From contig NZ_CP075097.1 in NCBI RefSeq assembly GCF_023035295.1, positions 1 through 38,423 on the forward strand: a stretch of DNA of 38,423 nt, written 5' to 3'. Positions 8,900 through 17,955 of the stretch are shown here, in pieces. The stretch comes from Borrelia coriaceae (GTDB lineage Bacteria; Spirochaetota; Spirochaetia; Borreliales; Borreliaceae). The position numbers and the translations under genes were made by a program. How positions within the stretch are numbered: the first letter of the stretch is position 1; each line of letters starts with the position of its first letter. The notes under the pieces are model-generated. The model was not told the origin of the DNA. It searched no databases and worked only from the letters and a program-made list of their open reading frames with translations.

Positions 8900-9634
8900 A
8901 TGAAAATTAGAATAAAAAGAATTTGTGCAACATTATTTATCTCTCTATTCCTTTCTTGTAATAATGGAATAGAAGAACTTGAGAAGAGAAATCACTTCTT
9001 ATCTTCACTTGCTAATTTAGGTAATGACTTCTTGGATGTTTTCACTTCTTTTGGTGATATGGCTACTGATGCGTTTGGTATTAAAGCTGAGACTAAAAAA
9101 AGCGATATAGTAAATTATTTCACTGCTATTGCGACAACTATGAAAACAGTTAAAGAAAAACTAAATGTTATTATGGCTGAAAATGGTAATTATGAAAAGG
9201 TAAAAGGAAGGGTTAATGCATTTATTCAAACTATAGAAAAAATTGAGAAAGGAGCAATAGCAGCTGCTAGTGGCATTAAAGATGCTAATGGTAATTTAGG
9301 AGATATAGGAAAATCTTCTAATAGTAGTAAAGGAGGAGATGCAATTAGTGTTGGAAGCTTAGTTAAAAGAATAAAAACTATTGTGGAAGTGGTACTTAAA
9401 GAAGGTGATGGAGAAAAAGATATAACTGATCCTTTTGCTAAAGATAAGCAGAAAATAGGAAAATTATTTGGGGATAGTACTGGTAATGGAGCAGAAGAGA
9501 AACCTATAGCGGCGGGAGCATCTATGGGTGCAGTGAGTGGGGCTTATATGCTAAAAGCTATAGCTAAGTCTAGTGATAAAGTTGTTGATGTTAAAGTAAA
9601 GAGCAAATATATTACCCATTGTGATCATCGGTAA
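8900..9634 (+). CDS. vlp: 3'-truncated Vlp, group C
   Basis: 244 residues against about 350 for a full Vlp. The leader is shortened (MKIRIKRICATLFISLFLSC, lipobox Cys20). The body runs through FLDVFTSFGDMATDAFGIKA and SLVKRIKTIVEVVLKEG to GAVSGAYMLKAIAKSSDKVV, then ends in unrelated VKSKYITHCDHR. The last quarter, including the conserved [11 protein letters not shown] and IRNTVDSGLK segments, is missing. The following 275 bases show no Vlp match. The breakpoint near 9600 lies just upstream of the inserted bdr gene, so both may come from one rearrangement. It begins 22 bases after the previous pseudogene's stop, without the usual spacer. Probably non-functional as an antigen. Confidence 0.8.
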   Translation: MKIRIKRICATLFISLFLSCNNGIEELEKRNHFLSSLANLGNDFLDVFTSFGDMATDAFGIKAETKKSDIVNYFTAIATTMKTVKEKLNVIMAENGNYEKVKGRVNAFIQTIEKIEKGAIAAASGIKDANGNLGDIGKSSNSSKGGDAISVGSLVKRIKTIVEVVLKEGDGEKDITDPFAKDKQKIGKLFGDSTGNGAEEKPIAAGASMGAVSGAYMLKAIAKSSDKVVDVKVKSKYITHCDHR

Positions 9635-9883
9635 AAAAAATGTATTAATTATACCCACCTGTTTGAATAAACTATCCCCAACCCTAACATAAAAAGTGAT
9701 GAGAGTCATCTTTGGGTTCGATATAAGAACATTAATTATTCCAAATAGTCTTGAATAAATCTTCTGAATAATACACCCTTAAATTTTTATTTAATCTACT
9801 AACGTTTGCTTTTTAAGCTTAAATACTCTTTTTATTAAATCGCCTTTTATTAAAATAAATGTACTATTTAATTTAAAATGTTA

Positions 9884-9889
9884 TATAAT
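9884..9889 (+). promoter_or_regulatory. -10 box of bdr
   Basis: TATAAT 20 bases before the start codon, preceded by TTTAAAATGTTA, the same context as in the other bdr copies. Confidence 0.6.
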
Positions 9890-9909
9890 AGTTAAATAAG
9901 GAGATTCTT

Positions 9910-10365
9910 ATGGGATATGCACAACCTGTGATTACACAACAAATGGTTATAGCTGAACTGATTAAAGCTGGGATTAATAGAGACATTGCTGCTGACCTTT
10001 CTTTTAGATATTATCATAATGAGCTTACTTATAAAGATATTGAGTATCTTAAAGAGAATTTTGACATAAAATTAAAACATTTAGAAGATAAGCTTAGTAA
10101 TATTAAAGATGATCTTGATAGCAAAATTGATACTGTTGAGAATAATCTAAATATAAAGATAGACATTGTTAGAAATGAATTAAAATCAGATATTGCGTTT
10201 ATTAGCAATGAGATTTCTCTCGTTAGAAAAGATATGGAGATTAATAAGATAGAACTTAAAAAAGATATATCTAATTTAGAAAAGAATAATAAATGGATAT
10301 TTAGTTTAACCTTTGCATTATGGTTAACAATACTTGGTGGTTTTATAGCCTTAATACTTAAATAA
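9910..10365 (+). CDS. bdr: Bdr membrane protein
   Basis: 151 residues, an intact Bdr (Borrelia direct repeat) protein. The N-terminus MGYAQPVITQQMVIAELIKA and the next string GINRDIAADLSFRYYHNELT are the family signature. Residues about 55-115 form a coiled coil with degenerate repeats (KIDTVENNLNIKIDIVRNEL). The C-terminus KWIFSLTFALWLTILGGFIA plus LILK is a single membrane helix. Bdr proteins sit in the inner membrane with the repeat domain in the cytoplasm; their function is unknown. AAGGAG lies 8 bases before the ATG and a TATAAT box further up, so unlike the surrounding vlp cassettes this gene appears to be expressed on its own. Confidence 0.93.
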   Translation: MGYAQPVITQQMVIAELIKAGINRDIAADLSFRYYHNELTYKDIEYLKENFDIKLKHLEDKLSNIKDDLDSKIDTVENNLNIKIDIVRNELKSDIAFISNEISLVRKDMEINKIELKKDISNLEKNNKWIFSLTFALWLTILGGFIALILK

Positions 10366-10559
10366 TTTTCATTTAAGTAATTCCCTTATTTAATTGTTTA
10401 TATATCAGTTGTTTTCTTATCCAAATCAATAAATCTTTTCGTTAAAGATCATTACAAAAACTTATTGCATTTTATTTAGTATCTGCAGGGTTAATATATC
10501 TATATTTTTGGTTTTTATTTATATTTAGCCTTTTTAAAGGAAAAGGGTTCACGTAATAT

Positions 10560-11612
10560 ATGAAAATAAATATTAAAAATATTAGAGTAAGAAGTATTTG
10601 TGCAACATTATTTATCTCTCTATTCCTTTCTTGTAATAATGGAATAGAAGACCTTCAAAAGGAAAAAGATTTCTTATCCTCACTTGCTAATTTAGGCAAG
10701 GGCTTCTTAGATGTTTTTGTATCATTTGGTGATATGGTTACAGATACATTGGATATTAAAGCAGATACTAAAAAGGAAGATATAGGTAAGTATTTTATTA
10801 ATATTGAAAAAACTATGATATCAGTTAAAGAGAAGTTGCAAGCTGAAGTTGCTAAGAATGGTTATGAAAAGGTTAAAGCAGTTGTTGATAAGTTTATTAT
10901 TGACGTATTAGACAAAATTGCAGAAGGCTCTAAAAAAGCAGCAATCGGAGTTGGAGATGCCGGTGTTATTAGTAATGCTTCTGAATCTAGTGGCCAGGAA
11001 GCTGAACCTGCACAAGCTGAAAGCGTTAACGCACTTGTTAAAGGAATTAAGACAATGGTTAGTGTGGTTTTGAAAGATGGTGAGGGTAGTGCAGAGGCTA
11101 CTAAAACAACGCAGAATGAAAACAAGGAAATTGGCAAGTTGTTTGGTCAGAAATCTGCTGCTACTGAAACCGTAGCAGCAGCTAGTGCATCAGTAGGAGC
11201 AGTGAGTGGTGCTGATATATTGCGGGCCATTGCTAAGTCTGGTGATGTTTCTGGGACTCCTGTTATTACTTCAGCACAAGATGCAGCAAGTATTGCTGTT
11301 GCTCAAAAACAAAATACTCAGACTCTTAATGTAGCAAAGAAATATGCTGTTATTGCAGCAGGTATAGCATTAAGGGTAATGGCTAAAGGGGGTCAATTTG
11401 CTGCTAATAATGATAAGAAAGTTGTTCATGCAGTAAATGGCGCGGCAGCTAGTGCAGTAAGTAAAACATTAAGTACTCTAATAATTGCAATAAGAAATAC
11501 TGTTGATAGTGGTTTAAAAAAGATAAATGATGCTCTTGCTACAGTTACACAAGAAGATCATTCCGTAGCAGTTATTAAAACAGCAGAAGCAACATCTAGT
11601 ACACAGCAGTAA
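10560..11612 (+). CDS. vlp: Variable large protein, group C
   Basis: 350 residues, full-length. The leader MKINIKNIRVRSICATLFIS leads to lipobox LSC with Cys25, then NNGIEDLQKEKDFLSSLANL. The body is FLDVFVSFGDMVTDTLDIKA, a helix KTMISVKEKLQAEVAKNGY, VNALVKGIKTMVSVVLKDGE, GAVSGADILRAIAKSGD, IALRVMAKGGQFAA and IIAIRNTVDSGLKKIND. Vlps are abundant surface lipoproteins whose switching drives relapses. The ribosome-binding site is poor (AAAAGGGTTCACGTAATAT) compared with GGAGG in other cassettes, which fits an unexpressed copy. The bdr gene lies upstream and a hairpin follows at 11658. Closest relative here is 22437. Confidence 0.9.
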   Translation: MKINIKNIRVRSICATLFISLFLSCNNGIEDLQKEKDFLSSLANLGKGFLDVFVSFGDMVTDTLDIKADTKKEDIGKYFINIEKTMISVKEKLQAEVAKNGYEKVKAVVDKFIIDVLDKIAEGSKKAAIGVGDAGVISNASESSGQEAEPAQAESVNALVKGIKTMVSVVLKDGEGSAEATKTTQNENKEIGKLFGQKSAATETVAAASASVGAVSGADILRAIAKSGDVSGTPVITSAQDAASIAVAQKQNTQTLNVAKKYAVIAAGIALRVMAKGGQFAANNDKKVVHAVNGAAASAVSKTLSTLIIAIRNTVDSGLKKINDALATVTQEDHSVAVIKTAEATSSTQQ

Positions 11613-11657
11613 AAGATTATTAATAAAAAAAGTTAATGCTAAAGAATAAAGTCATTT

Positions 11658-11694
11658 AAGGAAAACAGTTTTCTATATGAGGGTTGTTTTCCTT
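11658..11694 (+). terminator. Cassette-end hairpin (AAGGAAAACA type)
   Basis: AAGGAAAACA pairs with TGTTTTCCTT, 45 bases after the vlp stop, followed by TGTTTG. It is one of the family of hairpins ending most cassettes. Confidence 0.65.
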
Positions 11695-11746
11695 TGTTTG
11701 TTTATCTCCTTTATTTAAAAGGTAGGGAAAAGGGTACACGTAATAT

Positions 11747-12799
11747 ATGAAAATAAATATTAAAAATATTAGTATAAAAAGTATTTGTGCAATATTATTT
11801 ATCTCTCTATTCCTTTCTTGTAATAATGGGATAGAAGAACTTGAAAAGCAAAGGGATTCTATATCCTCTATATCTAAGTTAAGACAAGACTTCTTAGATA
11901 TTTTTACTTCTTTTGGAGATATGTTTACAGATGCATTGGGTATTAAAGTTGATACTAAAAAATCAGAAATTGGTGGTTATTTTACTCAAATAGCAGAGAC
12001 TATGAAAAAAGTTAAAGAGAAATTGACATCTGAAGTTGCTAAAAATGAGAATTATGCAAAGATAGAGACCGTTGTTAACGAATTGGTTAAAACTATAGAA
12101 AAAATTGGGGAAGGAGCGAAAATTGTTGGTAATGCTATTGGTACTGAAGGTGTTGAACTGATTGGTAATGTTATTTCTGCTAATGTTAGTGCTCCTGCTG
12201 CTAAAGGTGATACTGGTGACGTTAATAAACTAAATAGACTAATAGAGGGAATGAAAGGTATAATAGAGGTGGTACTTGGAAATGTAGGTAACCATGATGC
12301 TGGTGATACCAATAAGGCTCAGACTGGTAGCGCAAGGGCTGATGATGGGGCAGTGAAATTATTTGATGGAACTACTGGACCTGATTCGAATGCTAAAACA
12401 GTGGCAGCTGATGCAGCTAAAGCTGTTGGATCTGTAACTGGTGCTGATATATTACAAGCTATGGTTAAAAATGATGTTGCAGCTAAATTGGCTAAAAATA
12501 ATGCAGCTATTGCTAGTGTAGCAAGTAATGCTAAAGATAGTACTATATCAGGAGCTATAGCACTAAGGGCAATGGCCAAAGGTGGTCAATTTGCTAATGG
12601 TAATAGTGGTAATGATGTTACTGATACAGTGAAGGGAGTAGCAGTAAGTGCAATAACTAAGGCATTAAATACATTAGCTGTAGCAATAAGAAAAACAATT
12701 GATGCAGGACTTAAAAAAGTTCAAGAAGCTATGAAACTTGGTGCTAATGCGACTTCTTTAACTGCTGATACGGGCGCTTCAAAGCCTCAGGGCAAATAA
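11747..12799 (+). CDS. vlp: Variable large protein, C/D mosaic
   Basis: 350 residues with leader MKINIKNISIKSICAILFIS and lipobox Cys25. The first 125 or so residues follow group C (FGDMFTDALGIKVDTKKSEI, then ETMKKVKEKLTSEVAKNENY). The rest follows group [76 protein letters not shown]. The switch lies between KTIEKIGEGAK and the start of the second half. The early block EKQRDSISSISKLRQDFLDI is also shared with several D and E genes. It looks like a product of past recombination between archive members. Confidence 0.88.
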   Translation: MKINIKNISIKSICAILFISLFLSCNNGIEELEKQRDSISSISKLRQDFLDIFTSFGDMFTDALGIKVDTKKSEIGGYFTQIAETMKKVKEKLTSEVAKNENYAKIETVVNELVKTIEKIGEGAKIVGNAIGTEGVELIGNVISANVSAPAAKGDTGDVNKLNRLIEGMKGIIEVVLGNVGNHDAGDTNKAQTGSARADDGAVKLFDGTTGPDSNAKTVAADAAKAVGSVTGADILQAMVKNDVAAKLAKNNAAIASVASNAKDSTISGAIALRAMAKGGQFANGNSGNDVTDTVKGVAVSAITKALNTLAVAIRKTIDAGLKKVQEAMKLGANATSLTADTGASKPQGK

Positions 12800-12848
12800 T
12801 CAAAGATTGAATAAGAATATACATAAATTAAATAGTAAAAGTTATTTT

Positions 12849-12884
12849 AGGAAAACATTTCTCTTGTATAGGAATTGTTTTCCT
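12849..12884 (+). terminator. Cassette-end hairpin (AGGAAAACA type)
   Basis: AGGAAAACA pairs with TGTTTTCCT, 49 bases after the stop, followed by TTGTTTG. Confidence 0.65.
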
Positions 12885-12937
12885 TTGTTTGTTTAGCCTT
12901 TTTGTTTAAAGGGGAGGTAAAAGGAGGCGAGTAATAT

Positions 12938-14033
12938 ATGAAAATAAATATTAAAAATATAAATATAAAAAGTATTTGTGCAACATTATTTATCTCTCTT
13001 GTCCTTTCTTGTAATAGTGGAGTAATAGAAGAACTTCAGAAACAAAGGGATTCTATACTCTCTATTTCTAATTTAATACAAGGATTCTTAGATATTTTTG
13101 CTTCTTTTGGTAATATGTTTACTGATTCTTTTGATATTAAAGTAACTACAACTAAGCAACAGGTAGGAGACTATTTTATTGGTCTATGAAAGAAGCTTGG
13201 AAAAACATTAGATGAGTTAGAAAAGGTAGCAGTGAAAGCAACAGGAGAGGTGGATAAAGATGGCCTATTAAACAAGTCAATTAGAGAATCAGTTGAGGCT
13301 GATAAGGCTACTTTAAGCACATTAAAAACAAATTTAGATTTGTTAGGAACAGTGGGTGATTCTAAGTCAGTAGGTGATGCAACAGATACTCAAACAAAAG
13401 GAACAGCAGCAAATGATGGTTCATTAAGAAACTTATATAGAGCATTAAAAGAAATAGTGAATATAGCTACGACAAGTGCAGGTGTTAAACCATTAGAAGC
13501 AGGCAATATAACATTGAATTCAGGTAATCAGGATGGAGCCAAGATATTGCCTACAACTGGTAATCCAGATGCAAATTCTGCAGGTAAAGCAGCAGCAATA
13601 CTAGCAAGTGTAAGTGGTAATGAGATGCTAGCATCAATAGTTGTATCGCAAGAAAATCATGTTAAGGCAGTAGGTACTGCAAGTGGCACTACAATTCCAT
13701 TGGAATTTGCAATGGGCGGAACAAATACTGAGCTGAATAAAGCGGAGGCTAAAGCAGCTGCAGTTAGCAGGAGGGATAGCATTACGATCGTTAGTTAAAG
13801 ATGGGATACTAGCAGCCGGAGCAAGTAAGGGAGTTGGTACACAGGGAGGAAAAGAGGGAGTACAAGGAATAGGAATAACAGCTGTAAATAAGTTATTAGT
13901 AGCAGTAAAAGATATAATTAAAAAGACAGTAAAGAATGTTCTTGAAAAAGTAAAAGTAGAAATAGATAAAGCAAGAGAGCCAAAAGAACCAATTGCAGAA
14001 TCAAGTAACAATCGGCAAGATAAGCCAAATTAA
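12938..14033 (+). pseudogene. vlp: Vlp pseudogene, group A body with a foreign N-terminus
   Basis: The leader and lipobox (LVLSC, Cys25) are intact and the ribosome-binding site is good (AAAGGAGG). The first 75 residues (QRDSILSISNLIQGFLDIFA, MFTDSFDIKVTTTKQQVGDY) resemble the type E gene at 16554. TGA at 13187-13189 then stops the frame where relatives have Gly in LGKKLG. The body after that is group A: TLKTNLDLLGTVGDSKSVGD, DGAKILPTTGN, AAAILASVSGNEMLASIVVS. A second lesion, an extra T at 13764-13765, shifts the frame just before AGGIALRSLVKDGILAAGA. The end reads LVAVKDIIKKTVKNVLEKVK. Two lesions make it non-coding as a whole. Confidence 0.88.
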
Positions 14034-14082
14034 GAGGATAAATAGTTGGATATTAGATTATTAAATTAAAGAACGAGATTAA

Positions 14083-14115
14083 AAGGCAAGTTTAGATATT
14101 CGTCTAGGTTGCCTT
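14083..14115 (+). terminator. Cassette-end hairpin (AAGGCAA type)
   Basis: AAGGCAA pairs with TTGCCTT. A related hairpin follows the group A gene at 15359, but not the one at 27266. Confidence 0.6.
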
Positions 14116-14171
14116 CTATTTGTATTCAGCCTCTTTAGTAAAAGGATAGGGAAGAAAGGGGCACGTAATAT

Positions 14172-15221
14172 ATGAAAATAAATATTAAAAATATTAAAGT
14201 AAGAAGTATTTGTGTAACATTATTTATCTCTTTATTTCTTTCTTGTAATAATGGAATAGAAGAACTTGAAAAACAAAGGGATTTTATACTCTCTATATCT
14301 AATTTAAGACAAAGCTTTTTAGATATTTTTACTTCTTTTGGAGATTCACTTGGTGGTGTTTTAGGCTTTAAGTCTGAAACTAAAAAGTCTGAGATTGGAG
14401 ATTATTTTAAAACAGTAAAAGAAACTGTAGAAGGAATTAAGGGTAAGCTTAATACAATTGTTACTGATATGAAAAATGAGAATAACTCTAATGCTTCTGG
14501 GACAGAAGCTGCTGTAGCAGCTTTAAATAAAAAACTTGATCAGATAATTCAAGGTGCTAAGACTGTTAGCGATGCTATTAGTTCTGCTAGTGATCCAATT
14601 GCTAATGTTGCTACTGGAGATGCTTCGGGTATTGCTGGTGGGGAAGTTGATAATTTAGTAAAAGGAATTAAATCAATTGTAGAAGTTGTACTTAAAGAAG
14701 GTAAACCTGATGCTGGTACCGAGAACAAAGCAGATGATCTTGGAGCAAGGACCGGAAATGGTGAGGGTGAAGCAGGGAAACTGTTTGATGATAGTTCTAA
14801 TGCTGGTAGTTCTCCTAAGAAGGCAGCAGCTGATGCAGCAAAAGCTGTTGGAGCAGTAACTGGGGCTGATATCTTAAAAGCGATTTCTCAAGGTGATAAT
14901 GGTGATGCTGCAAAGTTAGCTAAACACAATAATAGTAATGGTAATGCTGGTAATAGTAAGAATGATGCAGTTATAGCAGGAGGAATAGCATTAAGAGCTA
15001 TGGCTAAGGGTGGTAAATTTGCTAATGGTAGTAGTGCTGATGTTTCTACTTCAGTGAGAAGAGTAGCAGTAAGTGCAGTAACTAAGGCATTAAATGCATT
15101 AACTATAGCAATAAAGAAAACAATTGATGAGGGACTTAAAACTGTTAAAGAAGCAATAAAAATTGAGCCTAATGATACTCCTTTAATTTCTGATAAGGAT
15201 GGTTCTGAAGCTAAAAGTTAA
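14172..15221 (+). CDS. vlp: Variable large protein, group D
   Basis: 349 residues, leader MKINIKNIKVRSICVTLFIS with lipobox Cys25. After the shared block EKQRDFILSISNLRQSFLDI come [100 protein letters not shown] and [20 protein letters not shown]. The middle carries the low-complexity Ala/Gly/Asp stretch typical of the exposed variable region. GGGGCACGTAATAT precedes the ATG. It is complete and in frame, so it can serve as a full gene-conversion donor. Confidence 0.9.
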   Translation: MKINIKNIKVRSICVTLFISLFLSCNNGIEELEKQRDFILSISNLRQSFLDIFTSFGDSLGGVLGFKSETKKSEIGDYFKTVKETVEGIKGKLNTIVTDMKNENNSNASGTEAAVAALNKKLDQIIQGAKTVSDAISSASDPIANVATGDASGIAGGEVDNLVKGIKSIVEVVLKEGKPDAGTENKADDLGARTGNGEGEAGKLFDDSSNAGSSPKKAAADAAKAVGAVTGADILKAISQGDNGDAAKLAKHNNSNGNAGNSKNDAVIAGGIALRAMAKGGKFANGSSADVSTSVRRVAVSAVTKALNALTIAIKKTIDEGLKTVKEAIKIEPNDTPLISDKDGSEAKS

Positions 15222-15262
15222 GAATTAATAAAGAATATATAACTAAATAATAAAGTTATTAA

Positions 15263-15301
15263 AGGGAAACAGTTCTCTTCATGAGGTAGAGTTGTTTCTC
15301 T
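15263..15301 (+). terminator. Cassette-end hairpin (GGGAAACA type)
   Basis: AGGGAAACA faces TGTTTCTCT (one mismatch), 41 bases after the stop, followed by TTTATTTAT. Confidence 0.5.
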
Positions 15302-15358
15302 TTTATTTATGTCTAATCTTTTTAATTAAGGGATGGGAATAGAGGAGGCACGTAATAT

Positions 15359-16444
15359 ATGAAAATAAATATTAAAAATATTAGAGTTAAAAGCATTTGT
15401 GCAACGTTGTTTATCTCTTTATTACTTTCTTGTAATAATTCAGGGGAGAATGCAGAAGCTGAGAATAGGTTGACTGAAGTACTAATGGACGTAGGTAGAA
15501 GTACTGAGAATGCTTTTTATTCTTTTATGTCTCTCGTATCAGATACATTAGGTTTTAGGGTAACTAAAGATACAACTAAGAAAGAAGATGTAGGAAAATA
15601 TTTTAGCGATCTAGGGAAGAAACTTGGAGAAACAGCAGCAGAATTAGAAAAAGTAGCAAAAAAGTCAGAAGTAGAAGGAGCTACAGATGGACCAATGGCC
15701 TTAGCAATTAGAAGTGCAGTTGATACAGCTAAGGAAGTGCTAGGTACATTAAAAGGACATTTAGATTCTTTAGGAACAGTAGGTGATTCTAAGCCAGTAG
15801 GTGATGTAGAAACTAGTGCTAAAAAGGGAGTATCAACAGATGATAGTGCATTAAAGAATGTATATAATGCATTAAAGGGAATAGTAGAGATAGCTAAGAC
15901 ACAGCAAGTTAAGGATTTGATTTCAAGTAATGTAACATTGAAAAAGACTTCAATAGGAGTTGATGCAAAAGATGGAGCTAAAATATTAGGTACAGATCAA
16001 GCTCCAGGAACAGAAGTTGGATCTAAAGCAGCATTAATAGTATCAGCAGTAAGTGGAGAAGAGATGCTGGAATCAATAGTTGTATCAAAAGAAAGTGATG
16101 CAACTACAGGAGTCGCAAGCAATGCAGATGACGGTACGAGTGCGTTGGCATTTGCAAAAGGAGGACAAAGGGATCGAGTAGGAGGTGGCTCAGGTGATGC
16201 AAAGGCAGCAGCAGTAGCAGGAGGGATAGCCTTACGTTCATTAGTTAAGGCAGGTACATTGGCTTCAAATGGTTCAGATGATGAAAAAGCAGCACAAGCG
16301 GTAGGAGTAGCTGCAGCAAATAAGTTGTTAGTAGCAGTAAAAGATATAATCAAAAATACAGTAAAGAATGTGCTTGGAACAGCTAAACAAAAAATAGATG
16401 ATGCAAGAAAAGCAAAACCAGATGATAATCAATCAATAAAATAG
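15359..16444 (+). CDS. vlp: Variable large protein, group A (VGRS type)
   Basis: 361 residues, leader MKINIKNIRVKSICATLFIS, lipobox LLSC with Cys25, then NNSGENAEAENRLTEVLMDV. Group A marks are VGRSTENAFYSFMSLVSDTL, KKEDVGKYFSDLGKKLGETA, LKGHLDSLGTVGDSKPVGD, DGAKILGTDQ, SAVSGEEMLESIVVS, AVAGGIALRSLVKAGTLASN and LVAVKDIIKNTVKNVLGTAK. From memory this resembles B. hermsii Vlp7. AGAGGAGGCACGTAATAT is a good ribosome-binding context. The group A body is the most divergent from the other Vlps here, sharing mainly the leader with them. Confidence 0.9.
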   Translation: MKINIKNIRVKSICATLFISLLLSCNNSGENAEAENRLTEVLMDVGRSTENAFYSFMSLVSDTLGFRVTKDTTKKEDVGKYFSDLGKKLGETAAELEKVAKKSEVEGATDGPMALAIRSAVDTAKEVLGTLKGHLDSLGTVGDSKPVGDVETSAKKGVSTDDSALKNVYNALKGIVEIAKTQQVKDLISSNVTLKKTSIGVDAKDGAKILGTDQAPGTEVGSKAALIVSAVSGEEMLESIVVSKESDATTGVASNADDGTSALAFAKGGQRDRVGGGSGDAKAAAVAGGIALRSLVKAGTLASNGSDDEKAAQAVGVAAANKLLVAVKDIIKNTVKNVLGTAKQKIDDARKAKPDDNQSIK

Positions 16445-16479
16445 GATAATTAGATTAATTACTTAAAAGTGAGAGTAGA

Positions 16480-16511
16480 GGGCAAGCTTAGATATATATC
16501 TTAGGTTGCCT
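16480..16511 (+). terminator. Cassette-end hairpin (GGCAA type)
   Basis: GGCAA pairs with TTGCC, with an inner palindrome AGATATATATCT, followed by TTTTTTTT. It looks like a good intrinsic terminator. Confidence 0.65.
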
Positions 16512-16553
16512 TTTTTTTTATTGTATTTAAGGTAAAAAGGGGCACTATAACTT

Positions 16554-17595
16554 ATGAAAATAAATATTAAAAATATTAAAGTAAGAAGTATTTGTGCAAC
16601 ATTATTTATTTCTCTATTCCTTTCTTGTAATAATGGGATAGAAGAACTTCAAAATCAAAAGGATTCTATACTCTCTATATCTAATTTAAGACAAAACTTC
16701 TTAGATATTTTTACTTCTTTTTCTGATATGTTTACTGATGCTTTTGGTATTACTGCAACTACAACTAAAAAGGAAGTTGGTGAACAATTAGGTAAGCTTG
16801 GAAAAGCAGTTAGTGAAGTTAAAGATAAATTAAAAGAGCTTAAAGAAAATGAACAATTTAGTTTAATAAAAAAAGATAAAGCTGATGAAGAAATTACTAA
16901 GGTAATTAATACTTTAGAAAATATAGTTAATGGAGTAGATAAAATTAAGGACGCTACTGCTAATGCTGATGATACTGGTGGGGATAAGGATGCAAAGGCA
17001 GCAGATACAGGAAGTATAAAGAATCTTGTTGAAGGGATTAACTTTATTTATGGAGCAGCAAAGAAAACTGAGATTCCTTTAGAAGGAAAGGCTGTGAAAA
17101 CTATTGAGGACTCTGGAGCAGTTGGAAAGTTATTTCATAATAACAGCACTGCTAATACACCAAATGTTGAAAATGCACTGAAAGGAGCTCAAAGAGCAGT
17201 TATTGCGGCAAACGGTGCAGATATATTGGCGGCAATTGAAGCAGTTAAGGGTAAAAGTAGTGGTCAGGCTGTTCAGATACAAAATGCAACAAATGCTTTT
17301 GAAATTGCTATTTCTACTGCCAGTGGTGCTAACGATCTTGGTAGTGATGTTAATACAAATGCATCAGCGATAGCAGCTGGTTTGGCATTAAGAGCTATGG
17401 CTCAGAGTGGTAAATTAGCTGCTCATTTCTGGTGGTGCGAAAGCAAAAGAAGTGAATTCAATATTAATAGGGTCAGTTTCTAAAATTGTAAATGAGATAG
17501 TTTCTATTATAAGAAGAACAGTTGATAAATGTTTAAAAGATGTTAGTGAGTGCATAAAAGAAAATTCTACCAGTGAAGTAAAACCTACAAATTAA
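16554..17595 (+). pseudogene. vlp: Vlp pseudogene, singleton type E
   Basis: The leader is the usual one with lipobox Cys25. The body differs from all other groups: MFTDAFGITATTTKKEVGEQ, LGKAVSEVKDKLKELKENEQ, IKNLVEGINFIYGAAKKTEI, AANGADILAAIEAVKGKSSG and AIAAGLALRAMAQSGKLAA. Near 17424-17430 the frame shifts by one base. The old frame ends at 17483; the correct one continues SGGAKAKEVNSILIGSVSKI, then VNEIVSIIRRTVDKCLKDVS, to the stop at 17593. The block before the start is altered (GGGGCACTATAACTTATG), and the preceding spacer is the shortest in the array (109 bases). It is the only window representative of its type apart from the N-terminus of 12938. Confidence 0.87.
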
Positions 17596-17955
17596 TATTA
17601 GTGTATCGATTTAATTGTCATATTTTATTAAGATTTTATAACTTTTGATATGCAGGAATATCTTGTAGGAATTCCTGCTTTTTGGATGTACTATGGTTAA
17701 GTAAGCGAAAAAGGCATTATGTATATAAGTAGTATTCAGAATATATATATATATATATATATATATCAGTATTTTTTATAGTGCTGTGCTAATAACTGTT
17801 GATAGTAAATTTCCTGGAGCTAGGGACCAATTAAAATTTAGTATAAAAATAATAATGTCATTTGAGGAAAACAGAGCTCTTATAAGAGAGTTGTTTTCCT
17901 TTTTGATATCTAATCTTTTTAAGTTAAAGGGTGGGAAAAAGGAGGCACGTAATAT
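17596..17955. repeat. Longest inter-cassette spacer with (AT)13 tract and two hairpins
   Basis: 360 bases against 132-148 for most spacers. It holds a hairpin GCAGGAAT/ATTCCTGC (17652-17678, followed by TTTTT), an alternating AT tract of 26 bases at 17741-17766, and the usual cassette hairpin AGGAAAACA/TGTTTTCCT (17865-17900). The extra 220 bases before the usual hairpin look like an insertion or the remnant of a deleted cassette. No gene is seen. Confidence 0.7.
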
